From positions 2,790,001 through 2,854,000 of the forward strand of contig NZ_JAJEJP010000002.1 in the NCBI RefSeq assembly GCF_021390495.1: a DNA stretch of 64,000 nucleotides. Direction: 5' to 3'. Below are positions 1-8,953 of the stretch, piece by piece. Both the position numbers and the translations under genes were made by a program. Source of the DNA: Paraburkholderia sp. ZP32-5 (GTDB lineage: Bacteria; Pseudomonadota; Gammaproteobacteria; Burkholderiales; Burkholderiaceae). How positions within the stretch are numbered: position 1 is the first letter of the stretch; the number at the start of each line of letters is the position of its first letter. A model generated the notes under the pieces. It was given only the letters and a program-made list of their open reading frames with translations. It was not told where the DNA came from and ran no database searches.

Positions 1-154
1 TTTGTACACCGGGTCGCGGGGCGTTCGCAACCGGGAATTTGTACTGGATGGTTCATATGCTGAATCGCAGGTCGATCGCGCGCATGGGGTCTGCTCGCCG
101 CCCGCTGGCTTTCTGAGCCGCCGCGACTGCCCGATTCGATCGCGCGGCGCGCTG

Positions 155-1192
155 CTACAGCTGTGTGTCCGCGCGACTTTGCCCCGATCGCTGCCCACGC
201 CTTTTCGCGGTCTTGCGGCCGGTTTTCCCGGCGCCGTTGTCCGCGTCCTTACCCGACGCCGCGGCCATCCTGTCGCGCGCAACCTCGCGCACCGCGTCGA
301 TAAACGCCCGCCCGACCGCCGACGGCTGCGTATCCGAGCGGCGGATCAGGCCAACCGGCTCGCCGGTGCCCGCGGCCGGCAGCGGCAAGCGCACCAACAT
401 GCCGTGCGCGAGTTCGTATTCGACCGCGCTGCGCGGCACGAACCACACCGCGCCGTTTTCGAGCGCCAGCGCACGCCCCGTCGATACCGACAGCACCTCG
501 ACGAATGCCGACAACGGCGGCACGCCCCACGCGCCCAGCAGACTTTCCGCCGACTGGCGGATCAGCGTGCCGAACGGCGGCAGCACGATCGGGAATTCTT
601 CCAGCGAGGTAGCCGGCAAGCCCGGCCCTTGCGCGAGCGGATGCCCGGCCCGCACGACCGCGATCAGCGGCTCGGTAAACAATTGCTCGAAGCTCAGACC
701 GACCATCCGCTCGGGGTCCGCGAGGCGGCCGATCGCAAACTCGATCGTGCCTGCCTTCAGGCGTTCGAGCAGTTCCGGATTCGCGCCGGTCGCAAGCCGC
801 ACGATCACGCGCGGCCAATGCGCGGCGAACTGCCTGAGCACCGGCGGTACCAGTACCGCCGCGACGGTCGGCAGCACGCCGATTTCGAGCGTCGCCGCGG
901 CCGCGCCCTCCGCCCGCGCGAGCAGATCGACGCCCTGGCGCAGCGCGCTGACGCAGGCGCTCGCGTGCGGCATGAAAAGCTGCCCTTCGCGCGTCGGCAC
1001 CGCGCCGTGACGGCCGCGCTCGAACAGCTTCACGCCCAGAATCGCCTCCAGTTCGGCGACCGTTTTCGACACCGCAGGCTGCGTGATGGACAGACTATCG
1101 GCTGCCCGCTGGACGCTGCCGAACTGCGCGACGGCCAGAAAGCACTGGAGATGACGGAATTTGACGCGGCTATCCGCGAGGCTGCGTTGCAT
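155..1192 (-). CDS. pcaQ: LysR-type regulator PcaQ
   Basis: A 345-residue LysR-family regulator. An N-terminal winged helix-turn-helix (about residues 10-70, with the typical AADSLSITQPAVSKTVAELE stretch) is followed by a type 2 periplasmic-binding effector domain. It is divergent from pcaHG, the usual position of PcaQ, which in known systems activates protocatechuate genes in response to beta-carboxymuconate-type intermediates. The ATG at 1192 is the only good in-frame start, because the codon before KFRHLQCF is GTC. The C-terminus carries a basic Lys/Arg tail of about 30 residues, longer than in most PcaQ proteins. Assignment rests on family and neighbours; the ligand is inferred. Confidence 0.88.
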   Translation of the reverse strand: MQRSLADSRVKFRHLQCFLAVAQFGSVQRAADSLSITQPAVSKTVAELEAILGVKLFERGRHGAVPTREGQLFMPHASACVSALRQGVDLLARAEGAAAATLEIGVLPTVAAVLVPPVLRQFAAHWPRVIVRLATGANPELLERLKAGTIEFAIGRLADPERMVGLSFEQLFTEPLIAVVRAGHPLAQGPGLPATSLEEFPIVLPPFGTLIRQSAESLLGAWGVPPLSAFVEVLSVSTGRALALENGAVWFVPRSAVEYELAHGMLVRLPLPAAGTGEPVGLIRRSDTQPSAVGRAFIDAVREVARDRMAAASGKDADNGAGKTGRKTAKRRGQRSGQSRADTQL

Positions 1193-1205
1193 AACGGCAG
1201 GTTAT
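1191..1205. promoter_or_regulatory. candidate PcaQ operator
   Basis: ATAAC-GGCAG-GTTAT is a perfect 5-bp inverted repeat in the pcaQ/pcaH divergent region. It resembles the ATAACC...GGTTAA boxes described for PcaQ and has LysR-type T-N11-A spacing. It overlaps the pcaQ start codon, as expected for autoregulation. A further ATAACC lies about 30 bp closer to pcaH. Confidence 0.45.
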
Positions 1206-1303
1206 ACGAAATGGGCGAAAACGTCATTTTGCATAACCGCCGGCGTTGGATAAAGTGCCTGTCATAACATCGCACCTCACGATTCCTCCAACGGAGACAC
1301 TTC

Positions 1304-2008
1304 ATGGAAGACTCTTCCCTCACCCAGCGCGAGTTCGCGTCGCATCCCCAGTACATCTATCCGCCGTACGGTTCGTCGGTCAAACGCGGCCCGACGCGTC
1401 CGCTGATTCCGCTGAAGGAAAAGCTGCGCGACCAGCGCGTGCCGGTCTACGGCACCGAAGACCTCGGCGCGCTCGACCACGATCTGACGCGCAACGCAGC
1501 ACGCAACGGCGAGCCGCTCGGCGAACGCATCATCGTGACCGGTCGCGTGCTCGACGAAGGCGGCCGCCCGGTGCGCAACACGCTGGTCGAAATCTGGCAG
1601 GCCAACGCCGCCGGCCGCTACGTGCACAAAGCCGACCAGCACGACGCGCCGCTCGATCCGAACTTCCTCGGCGCGGGGCGCTGCATCACTGATAGCGACG
1701 GCCGCTACCGCTTTCTGACCATCAAGCCGGGCGCGTATCCGTGGGGCAACCATCCGAACGCATGGCGCCCGCAGCATATCCACTTCTCGCTGTTCGGCGA
1801 CCACTTCGGCTCGCGTCTCGTCACGCAGATGTACTTCCCCGGCGACCCGCTGCTCGCGTTCGACCCGATTTATCAGGGCACACCGGAGCAGGCGCGTGAA
1901 CGCATGGTGTCGAAGTTCTCGCTCGACATCACGGAAGAAGCCTATGCGCTCGGCTACGATTTCGACATCGTGCTGCGCGGCCCGAACGAAACCCCGATGG
2001 AGCGCTAA
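1304..2008 (+). CDS. pcaH: protocatechuate 3,4-dioxygenase beta subunit
   Basis: Iron-bearing beta subunit of the intradiol dioxygenase that opens protocatechuate to 3-carboxy-cis,cis-muconate in the beta-ketoadipate pathway (cytoplasm). At 234 residues it has the usual length. The four Fe(III) ligands can be placed as Y106 (in GRYVHK), Y145 (in GAYPW), and H158 and H160 (in PQHIHFS). A clear GGAG ribosome site precedes the ATG. It is followed after 3 bp by pcaG, so the two subunits are co-translated. The pathway genes pcaB, pcaC and pcaD are not in this window. Confidence 0.96.
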   Translation: MEDSSLTQREFASHPQYIYPPYGSSVKRGPTRPLIPLKEKLRDQRVPVYGTEDLGALDHDLTRNAARNGEPLGERIIVTGRVLDEGGRPVRNTLVEIWQANAAGRYVHKADQHDAPLDPNFLGAGRCITDSDGRYRFLTIKPGAYPWGNHPNAWRPQHIHFSLFGDHFGSRLVTQMYFPGDPLLAFDPIYQGTPEQARERMVSKFSLDITEEAYALGYDFDIVLRGPNETPMER

Positions 2009-2011
2009 GCC

Positions 2012-2599
2012 ATGACGACTCTCAAGCAAACGCCTTCGCAAACCGTTGGCCCGTACTTCGCCTACGGTCTTTGCCCGCAGCAATACGATTTCGACTACAA
2101 GAGCCTGTTCACGCACGTGCTGGCCGACATGGAAGCGGCCGGCGAGCACATCACCATCGTCGGTCAGGTGTTCGACGGCGACGGCAAGGTGGTCGGCGAC
2201 GCGATGGTCGAGATGTCACAGGTGGATTCGAACGGGCACTATCCCGAATCGCGCGAGGAAATCCGGAAGAGCGGCTTTCACGGCTTTGCGCGCGTCGGCA
2301 CGGGCACCGATCCGCAGCAGCGCTTTATCGTCGAGACGGTGAAGCCGGGCCGCGCGAATCCCGGCGAAGCGCCGCATATCAACGTGATCCTGACGATGCG
2401 CGGCATGCTGCTGCACACGTTCACGCGCATTTACTTCGATGACGAAGCGCAGGCAAACGAAAGCGACGCAGTGCTGGCAGCGGTGCCGGCCGAGCGCCGC
2501 GGCACGCTGATCGCGCGTCGGGCTCCGGGTGCGGCCAATGTGTATCGCTTCGATATCCACATGCAAGGCGACAAGGAAACCGTGTTTTTCGATCTGTGA
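2012..2599 (+). CDS. pcaG: protocatechuate 3,4-dioxygenase alpha subunit
   Basis: The 195-residue alpha subunit pairs with PcaH to form the (alpha-beta)n oligomer. The N-terminal TPSQTVGPYFAYGL is the hallmark of PcaG and shapes the substrate pocket. As expected for the structural subunit, it shares the intradiol dioxygenase fold but lacks the full tyrosine/histidine iron set. It sits 3 bp after the pcaH stop. The transcript probably ends at the hairpin at 2704-2728. Confidence 0.96.
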   Translation: MTTLKQTPSQTVGPYFAYGLCPQQYDFDYKSLFTHVLADMEAAGEHITIVGQVFDGDGKVVGDAMVEMSQVDSNGHYPESREEIRKSGFHGFARVGTGTDPQQRFIVETVKPGRANPGEAPHINVILTMRGMLLHTFTRIYFDDEAQANESDAVLAAVPAERRGTLIARRAPGAANVYRFDIHMQGDKETVFFDL

Positions 2600-2703
2600 G
2601 CCAGCGTGGTCAAGCGTTTTTCGGCACTTTCATGAAGCTTTCACACAGACCGCGCATGATCCGTCAAGCGACTGGATCGCGAAACTCCATGCAGTAAAGT
2701 TCA

Positions 2704-2728
2704 GCCCGCCTTGCGCGGGCTTTTTTTT
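2704..2728 (+). terminator. Rho-independent terminator after pcaHG
   Basis: GCCCGC-CTTGC-GCGGGC stem followed by eight T residues. The T run overlaps the TAA stop of the convergent gntR gene, so the two genes are packed end to end. Confidence 0.88.
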
Positions 2729-3437
2729 ATGGTGTCCGCTGCCCGCCGGTCAGCACCCGTTCCAGCGACATCTTCAGGTGACGCTGCATGGTCGCCTGCG
2801 CCTGAATGGCGTCGTGCGCTTCCAGCGCTTCGAGAATCACGCGATGTTCGTCCGGAACCGCGCCCCACGTGGTCTCGTTTTCGAAATGGCCGCGCAGCTT
2901 TTCCGACAGCGGACTATGACGCGCATCGAACAGTGAACTGACGGTGCGTACCAGCACTTCGTTGCCGGACATCTGCGCGATCGCGACATGGAAGGCGCGG
3001 TCGGACGCGACCGGAATTCGCCCTGCTTCGACCTCGCGCTGCATCTCGTTGTAGATCTCGCGCAGAACCTTCAGATCCTTTGCCTTGCAAAACGGCGCGA
3101 CGCTCGCGGCAATCGAGCCCTCGATCACGCAGCGCGCGCCCATGATGTCAAGCAGGCTGTCGCCGAGTTCGGCTTGTGACAGCGCCGCATCGCCTTGCGC
3201 GTGCGCGCTTGCGCACAGATACACGCCCGAGCCCATGCGGATTTCGACGAGCCCCTCCAGTTCGAGCGCGACCAGCGCCTCGCGCACCGACGGCCGCGAC
3301 ACACCGAGCGTTTCGGCCAGCGCGCGCTCCGGCGGCAAGCGGCCATTCGGCGCGAAATCGGGCTGTGCGATCAGCTCACGCAATTTCTCCGCGATCTGCA
3401 GATAAAGGCGGCGAGAGTCGGCGGGTTTGACTGACAC
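2727..3437 (-). CDS. FadR-subfamily GntR regulator of the sugar-acid operon
   Basis: GntR winged-helix domain (LYLQIAEKLRELI and SVREALVALELEGLVEIR) with a C-terminal all-helical FCD ligand domain, 236 residues from the chosen start. I chose the GTG at 3437 because AGGA lies 7 nt upstream and the domain begins right after it. A longer frame begins with TTG at 3515 but has no ribosome site. The gene is divergent from the sugar-acid operon starting at 3699. Two palindromes of the type bound by FadR-like proteins lie between them, so it probably represses that operon, with a hexonate or keto-acid as inducer (inference). Confidence 0.85.
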   Translation of the reverse strand: MSVKPADSRRLYLQIAEKLRELIAQPDFAPNGRLPPERALAETLGVSRPSVREALVALELEGLVEIRMGSGVYLCASAHAQGDAALSQAELGDSLLDIMGARCVIEGSIAASVAPFCKAKDLKVLREIYNEMQREVEAGRIPVASDRAFHVAIAQMSGNEVLVRTVSSLFDARHSPLSEKLRGHFENETTWGAVPDEHRVILEALEAHDAIQAQATMQRHLKMSLERVLTGGQRTP

Positions 3438-3559
3438 GAACGTTTCCTGGCGAGGGGGCTTCGACAAGCCCAGTGGGCGACTGCCGGATTGTAGATCGAA
3501 GCGCCCAGCCCGCAAACAGCGGCTCCGGGCGTCTGCGGGGTTTCCCGAAGTCCGTCAGA

Positions 3560-3617
3560 ATTGGCTTGACCAATATACGAGATCAATTTAATTTCGCCAA
3601 TCTGGTAAGGCCAGATT
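3560..3617. promoter_or_regulatory. two palindromic GntR/FadR-type operators
   Basis: Two perfect inverted repeats, ATTGG-CTTGA-CCAAT (3560-3574) and AATCTGG-TAAGG-CCAGATT (3599-3617), share the core TGG-N5-CCA. Their centres are 41 bp apart, close to four helical turns. They lie in the divergent region between the GntR gene and the dehydrogenase operon. Confidence 0.65.
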
Positions 3618-3698
3618 ACGCAACGCATGCAGTTAGGCGATGCCCGTCTGAGCCGCTTCGATCCCCGTCTCCGCTTCCCGTATTCGATCCATTACCTG

Positions 3699-4721
3699 AT
3701 GAAGACCGTTATTTGCGAACAACCCGGCAAGCTGGCCGTCACCGAGCGCGCAATCCCGAACACCGGTCCTGACGACGTGCTGATCCGCATCAAGCGGGTC
3801 GGCGTTTGCGGCACCGACCTTCATATCTTCACCGGCAATCAGCCTTTTCTTGCGTATCCGCGTGTGATGGGCCACGAGCTGGCCGGCATCGTCGAATCGG
3901 CACCGGCCGACGCGCACGTGAAAGCGGGCGACCAGGTGTATGTGATGCCTTATCTGTCGTGCGGTCGCTGCATTGCGTGCCGCGCGGGCAAGGGCAATTG
4001 CTGCGTGAACATTCGCGTGCTCGGCGTGCATACGGACGGCGGCATGGCCGAATACCTGGCGGTACCGCGCGACTTCGTATTCAGTGCCGCCGGCGTCACG
4101 CTCGATCAGGCCGCGATGATCGAATTCCTCGCGATCGGCGCACACGCTGTCGCTCGCGCCGACGTGCAGGCTGCTCAGCGCGTGCTGGTGGTCGGCGCCG
4201 GTCCGATCGGCATGGCCGCGGTGATCTTCGCGAAGCTGCGCGGCGCCCAGGTCAGCGTGCTCGATGGCCGCGCCGACCGGCTGGCGGTGTGCACCGACGC
4301 GTTGCACGCGGATCACACCGTGCGCCTCGACACCACCGACGCGGCAACTGATGCGGCCCAGCTCGCCGCGCTGACCGACAACGAATTCTTCGACGTGGTG
4401 TTCGATGCGACCGGCAACATCAAGGCGATGGAGCGCGGCCTGCAGTTCGTCGCGCACGGCGGCAAGTACGTGCTGATCTCGATCGTCAACGACCGGATTT
4501 CGTTTGCCGATCCGGAATTCCACAAGCGCGAAACGACGCTGTTGGCGAGCCGCAACGCCACGGTCGCCGACTTCGAAACGGTGCTCGACGCGATGCGCGC
4601 GGGGAAGATTCCGACCGCCGCGCTGAACACCCATGTGCTCGAACTCGGCAATCTGCCCGCCGATTTTCCGCGACTGCTCGATCCCAACGCCGGCGTCATC
4701 AAGGCGCTGGTCGCGTGCTGA
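3699..4721 (+). CDS. zinc-dependent L-galactonate/L-gulonate 5-dehydrogenase-like enzyme
   Basis: Medium-chain zinc dehydrogenase of 340 residues. Catalytic zinc ligands are C37 and H59-E60 (GHE). A structural zinc site is formed by the cluster SCGRCIACRAGKGNCC. The nucleotide-binding GAGPIG motif sits mid-protein. Its relatives include LgoD (YjjN) and RspB/GulD, which oxidise C5 of L-galactonate or L-gulonate to D-tagaturonate or D-fructuronate. The altronate-dehydratase-like gene downstream favours L-galactonate. The ATG at 3699 begins the conserved MKTVICEQPG; the frame is open further upstream but without similarity. First gene of the operon. Confidence 0.8.
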   Translation: MKTVICEQPGKLAVTERAIPNTGPDDVLIRIKRVGVCGTDLHIFTGNQPFLAYPRVMGHELAGIVESAPADAHVKAGDQVYVMPYLSCGRCIACRAGKGNCCVNIRVLGVHTDGGMAEYLAVPRDFVFSAAGVTLDQAAMIEFLAIGAHAVARADVQAAQRVLVVGAGPIGMAAVIFAKLRGAQVSVLDGRADRLAVCTDALHADHTVRLDTTDAATDAAQLAALTDNEFFDVVFDATGNIKAMERGLQFVAHGGKYVLISIVNDRISFADPEFHKRETTLLASRNATVADFETVLDAMRAGKIPTAALNTHVLELGNLPADFPRLLDPNAGVIKALVAC

Positions 4722-4738
4722 GCAAGGAGTCACGAACC

Positions 4739-5875
4739 ATGGGCAACCCGATCCTTCAATTCGGCACGAGCCGCTTTCTGCAGGCGCACGCCGATCTGTT
4801 CATCTCGGAAGCGCTCGAAGCGGGCCGCGCGCTCGGCCGCGTCACCGTCGTGCAGACCACGGCCAATCCCGAGAGCCTCGCGCGCATCGACGCGCTGCGT
4901 GAGCGCGGGCATTACGACGTGCGCATTCGCGGCGTGCGCCGCGCAGCGGTGATCGATACGACGACGCGATGCGATTCGATCAGCGAAGCACTGAATGCCA
5001 ATACGGACTGGCCGGTGGTCGTCGAACGCTTTGCGCGCGATGCGCGTGTGGTGATTTCGAACACCGGCGACCGCGGCTACGAGTGCTTCGCCGAAGACAC
5101 CGCCGAACTGCTGAGTGACAGCGATAACAACAGCGCCCGCGTGCCGCGCGGCTTCGCGGCAAAACTCGTGGTGCTCCTTCATGCCCGTTTCAACGCGGGC
5201 GCCGAACCGCTGACGCTGCTGCCGTGCGAGCTGGTGACAAGCAATGGAGATACGTTGCGCGCACTCGTCGCGAATCTTGCGCGCGATTGGGGAACCGGTT
5301 CCAGCTTCATCCGCTATATCGAGCACACGTGCATCTGGGTGAATTCGCTGGTGGATCGCATCGTGTCCGAGCCGATCCGGCCGATCGGCGCCTGCGCCGA
5401 ACCCTACGCGCTGTGGGGGATCGAGCGGCGTGCCGGCATGGTGCTGCCGTGCGAGCACGAAGCGATGATCGTCACCGACGACCTGCCGCACTACGAGCGT
5501 CTGAAGCTGCTGTTGCTCAATCTGGGCCACACGTGGCTCGCCGAGCGCTGGCAGGCCGACGCGCGCGCCGCCGACGAAAACGTGCTTCACGCGATGCGCG
5601 ACCCGCTGCTGCGCGCCGATCTCGAATCGCTGTGGCGCGACGAGGTGCTGCCGGTCTTCGACGCGCTCGGCCAAGGCAACGGCGCGCGCGAGTATCTGGA
5701 CGACGTGCGCGAGCGCTTCGAAAACCCGTTTCTCGATCACCGTCTGTCCGATATCGCCCGCAATCACGAGCAGAAAAAGCAGCGGCGTTTTCAGCCGGTG
5801 ATCGAACTGGCGCGCGGACTCGGGCTCGGCATCGAGCAGCCGCGTCTGCGAGCCGCGCTCGCCGCGTGCGCATAA
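4739..5875 (+). CDS. mannitol dehydrogenase family oxidoreductase, UxaB/tagaturonate reductase-like
   Basis: A 378-residue member of the polyol/mannitol dehydrogenase family that includes UxaB (D-tagaturonate to D-altronate) and UxuB (D-fructuronate to D-mannonate). It opens with LQFGTSRFLQAHADLF, the family's Rossmann start, and has the later IEHTCIWVNSLVDRIV signature. It is shorter than E. coli UxaB (about 480 residues), as in many proteobacterial homologues. The ATG at 4739 has AAGGAG 9 nt upstream, inside the end of the previous gene. The neighbouring altronate dehydratase makes tagaturonate reductase the more likely activity. Confidence 0.82.
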   Translation: MGNPILQFGTSRFLQAHADLFISEALEAGRALGRVTVVQTTANPESLARIDALRERGHYDVRIRGVRRAAVIDTTTRCDSISEALNANTDWPVVVERFARDARVVISNTGDRGYECFAEDTAELLSDSDNNSARVPRGFAAKLVVLLHARFNAGAEPLTLLPCELVTSNGDTLRALVANLARDWGTGSSFIRYIEHTCIWVNSLVDRIVSEPIRPIGACAEPYALWGIERRAGMVLPCEHEAMIVTDDLPHYERLKLLLLNLGHTWLAERWQADARAADENVLHAMRDPLLRADLESLWRDEVLPVFDALGQGNGAREYLDDVRERFENPFLDHRLSDIARNHEQKKQRRFQPVIELARGLGLGIEQPRLRAALAACA

Positions 5876-5987
5876 GCAATAGCAGTCGATAGCAGTTGCC
5901 TTCGGGCCACGCCAGAGTCCGCCTGACAGGCATCGTGGCGGACGAGTCATTAAACACAATAGATGCCCGTATCGGAGGAGACAGTTG

Positions 5988-7277
5988 ATGAGAAAAATGC
6001 GTTGGGTGGTGATCCTGCTGTGCTTTCTGGCCATCGCCGTGAACTACATCGATCGCGCGAATCTCGCGGTCGCCGCACCTGAAATCGAAAAAGCGCTCGG
6101 CATCGGACCCGCCGAGATGGGCTTCATCCTGAGCGGCTTCTTCTGGACCTATGCGTTGATGCAGATGCCGTTCGGCTGGTTCGTCGATCGCGTCGGCGCG
6201 CGCATTGCGTTGCCGCTGGCGGTCGGCTGGTGGTCGGTGTTTACGGCCGCAACCGCGCTGACGAGCAGTGTCGCCGGCATGTTCGGCTGCCGCTTGCTGC
6301 TGGGCGTCGGCGAGGCGGGTGCCTATCCGTCGTGTACGAAGCTCGTGAGCCAATGGTTCCGGCCCCAGGAACGCGCGATCGCGACGAGCATCTTCGATAG
6401 CGGCTCGCGGGTCGGCTCCGCGCTGTCGATTCCGGTGGTCGCGCTGATCATCGGCACGCTTGGCTGGAAAGCGGCGTTCATCCTGACCGGCCTGCTCGGC
6501 GCGGTATGGATCGCCGGCTGGTTCGTGATCTACCGCAGCCCCGCGCACGCCGATATGAGCGGCGCGGAAGACGCTGCGCCGGTGGTTCAAAACACCGACC
6601 ATGAACACAGCAAAGTGACGTGGGCGTCGCTGTTTCGCCACCGCACGCTGTGGGGCATGATGCTCGGCTTCTTCTGCCTGAACTTCGTGATCTATTTCTT
6701 CATCACGTGGTTCCCGAGCTATCTGGTGCAGACGCGCGGCTTCTCGCTGAAATCGCTCGGCACGCTCGGCATGATTCCGGCTTTGATCGCGATTCCCGGC
6801 GGCTGGCTCGGCGGCTATGTGTCGGATGCGCTATTCCGGCGCGGTTGGAGTCTGACCGCGGCGCGCAAGACCTGCATGGTTGGCGGCATGCTGTTGTCGT
6901 CGGTGATCACGCTGTCGGCGTTCACGTCGAATACTTATCTGATGCTCGCGTTCTTCGGCATCGCGTACGGCAGTCTCGCGTTCGCCGCGGCCAGCATCTG
7001 GTCGCTGCCCTGCGACGTCGCGCCGACGCCGCGCCATGTCGCGTCGATCGGCGGCATCCAGAATTTCGCGTCCAACCTGGCCGGTATCGTGATCACGACG
7101 TTCACCGGCGTAATGGTCGCGATGACCAAGGGTTCGTTCACGATTCCGCTGGTCGTCGCCGGAGGCTTCTGCTTTCTCGGCGCATTCAGCTATCTTGTGA
7201 TCGTCGGCCGCATCGAGCCGCTGTCGCTCGAAGCGGAAAGCCCGAGCGTGCCTGGCGGCGCGGGCTCCACCATCTGA
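5988..7277 (+). CDS. MFS sugar-acid transporter (anion:cation symporter family)
   Basis: About 12 predicted membrane segments. The N-terminal NYIDRANLAVAAPEIEKALG motif is typical of hexuronate, glucarate and galactonate carriers (ExuT/GudP/DgoT/LgoT group). Inner-membrane importer of the acid catabolised by the flanking enzymes; the substrate is inferred from context. A strong GGAGGAG ends 7 nt before the ATG at 5988, which I prefer to the overlapping TTG at 5985. It lies 112 bp after the reductase gene, the largest gap in the operon apart from the one before the last gene. Confidence 0.85.
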   Translation: MRKMRWVVILLCFLAIAVNYIDRANLAVAAPEIEKALGIGPAEMGFILSGFFWTYALMQMPFGWFVDRVGARIALPLAVGWWSVFTAATALTSSVAGMFGCRLLLGVGEAGAYPSCTKLVSQWFRPQERAIATSIFDSGSRVGSALSIPVVALIIGTLGWKAAFILTGLLGAVWIAGWFVIYRSPAHADMSGAEDAAPVVQNTDHEHSKVTWASLFRHRTLWGMMLGFFCLNFVIYFFITWFPSYLVQTRGFSLKSLGTLGMIPALIAIPGGWLGGYVSDALFRRGWSLTAARKTCMVGGMLLSSVITLSAFTSNTYLMLAFFGIAYGSLAFAAASIWSLPCDVAPTPRHVASIGGIQNFASNLAGIVITTFTGVMVAMTKGSFTIPLVVAGGFCFLGAFSYLVIVGRIEPLSLEAESPSVPGGAGSTI

Positions 7278-7310
7278 TCCAACGCTTCATCCCGTTTTCG
7301 AGGCCTTGTC

Positions 7311-8858
7311 ATGTCGACTCAAACTAGCGCCGCGCCCGTGGTGATCCGCCTGCATCCCGGCGACGATGTGATCATCGCGACCCGGCAGCTTCTGCCGGGC
7401 ACGCGCATCGACGCGGAACAACTCGTCGTCAGCGGTCTGATTCCGCCCGGGCATAAGGTGGCGACGCGCGACATCGCGAAGGGCGAGCCGGTCAAGCGCT
7501 ATAACCAGATCATCGGCGTCGCGCGCGAAGCGATCAAACGTGGCCAGCATGTCCACGTTCACAACCTCGGGATGTCCGAGTTCTCGCGTGAGCATGCGTT
7601 CGGCGTCGATACGCATCCGACCGCTTACGTCGACGAACCCGCGTATTTCATGGGGATTCGCCGCGACGACGGACGGATCGCCACGCGCAATTACATCAGC
7701 GTGCTGACCAGCGTGAACTGTTCGGCCACGGTCGCGCGGGCCATCGCCGATCACTTCAGGCGCGACGTACATCCCGAGGCGCTGGCGGATTTTCCGAATG
7801 TGGACGGCGTCGTTGCGCTGACGCACGGGCTCGGTTGCGGGATCGACACGCAGGGCGAAGGGATCGCAATTTTGCGCCGCACGCTGGCGGGTTACGCGGT
7901 GCATCCGAACTTCGCGTCGGTGCTGTTCGTCGGGCTCGGCTGCGAGACCAACCAGATCGACGGCGTGCTCGAAGCAGGCGGACTGAACCGCAACAGCGCG
8001 AAGCTGCGCAGCTTTACGATCCAGGATAGCGGCGGCACGCGCAAGACGATCGAGCGCGGCATCGCGATGGTGCAGGAGATGCTCGCCGATGCGAACCGCG
8101 TCGAGCGTGTGCCGGTGCCGGCCTCGCATCTGTGCGTCGGCTTGCAATGCGGCGGTTCGGACGGCTATTCGGGCATTTCCGCGAATCCCGCGCTGGGCTC
8201 GGCGGTCGACCGGCTGGTGCGGCATGGCGGCACCGCGATTCTGTCGGAGACGCCGGAGATCTATGGCGCCGAGCATCTGCTGACGCGTCGCGCGGCCAGC
8301 CAGGCGGTCGGCGACAAACTGCTCGCGCGGATCGCGTGGTGGCAGGACTACTGCGAACGCAATGGCGGCGCGCTCGATAACAATCCGTCCGCGGGCAACA
8401 AGGCGGGCGGCCTGACGACCATCCTCGAAAAATCGCTCGGCGCGGTGGCCAAGGGAGGCACGACGAATCTGGTGGAGGTCTACGAATACGCGCAGCCGAT
8501 CGATGCTAAGGGCTTCGTGTTCATGGACTCGCCGGGGTACGACCCGGTGTCGGCGACGGGCCAGGTCGCATCGGGCGCCAATCTGATCTGCTTCACGACC
8601 GGGCGCGGTTCCGCGTATGGCTGCGCGCCGTCACCGTCGCTGAAGCTGGCCACCAACACCGCGTTGTGGGAGCGCCAGGAAGAAGACATCGATCTGAATT
8701 GCGGCGGCATCGTCGACGGCACGGCCAGTATCGATCAGCTCGGCGAAGCGATCTTCCGGATGATGCTCGACTGCGCATCCGGCACGCGTACGAAGAGCGA
8801 GCTGCATGGCTATGGACAGAGCGAATTCGTGCCGTGGCAGGTCGGCGTGGTGACCTGA
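7311..8858 (+). CDS. uxaA: altronate dehydratase family protein (UxaA-like)
   Basis: A 515-residue full-length UxaA/GarD-family dehydratase, with an N-terminal SAF-like domain (residues about 10-90) joined to the large C-terminal dehydratase domain. Recognisable stretches include RRDDGRIATRNYI, NPSAGNKAGGLTTI and FTTGRGSAYGCAPSPSLK. Members dehydrate D-altronate or galactarate to 2-keto-3-deoxy acids using iron. Coming after a UxaB-like reductase, D-altronate to 2-keto-3-deoxy-D-gluconate is the likely step. No KDG kinase or aldolase is present here, so the pathway must finish elsewhere. Confidence 0.88.
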   Translation: MSTQTSAAPVVIRLHPGDDVIIATRQLLPGTRIDAEQLVVSGLIPPGHKVATRDIAKGEPVKRYNQIIGVAREAIKRGQHVHVHNLGMSEFSREHAFGVDTHPTAYVDEPAYFMGIRRDDGRIATRNYISVLTSVNCSATVARAIADHFRRDVHPEALADFPNVDGVVALTHGLGCGIDTQGEGIAILRRTLAGYAVHPNFASVLFVGLGCETNQIDGVLEAGGLNRNSAKLRSFTIQDSGGTRKTIERGIAMVQEMLADANRVERVPVPASHLCVGLQCGGSDGYSGISANPALGSAVDRLVRHGGTAILSETPEIYGAEHLLTRRAASQAVGDKLLARIAWWQDYCERNGGALDNNPSAGNKAGGLTTILEKSLGAVAKGGTTNLVEVYEYAQPIDAKGFVFMDSPGYDPVSATGQVASGANLICFTTGRGSAYGCAPSPSLKLATNTALWERQEEDIDLNCGGIVDGTASIDQLGEAIFRMMLDCASGTRTKSELHGYGQSEFVPWQVGVVT

Positions 8859-8953
8859 CTGAAGTGACCTAACTCAGGCAACGCACGCCGCCGACATAGG
8901 TTGTGGCCGCAACCCACCTGAATACACGAATAAACCAGCATAGGAGACTCGAA

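Noticed and set aside
1..154. possible partial gene at the left edge
   Set aside because: Frames here overlap the pcaQ 3' region or lack any conserved sequence; no support for a truncated gene.
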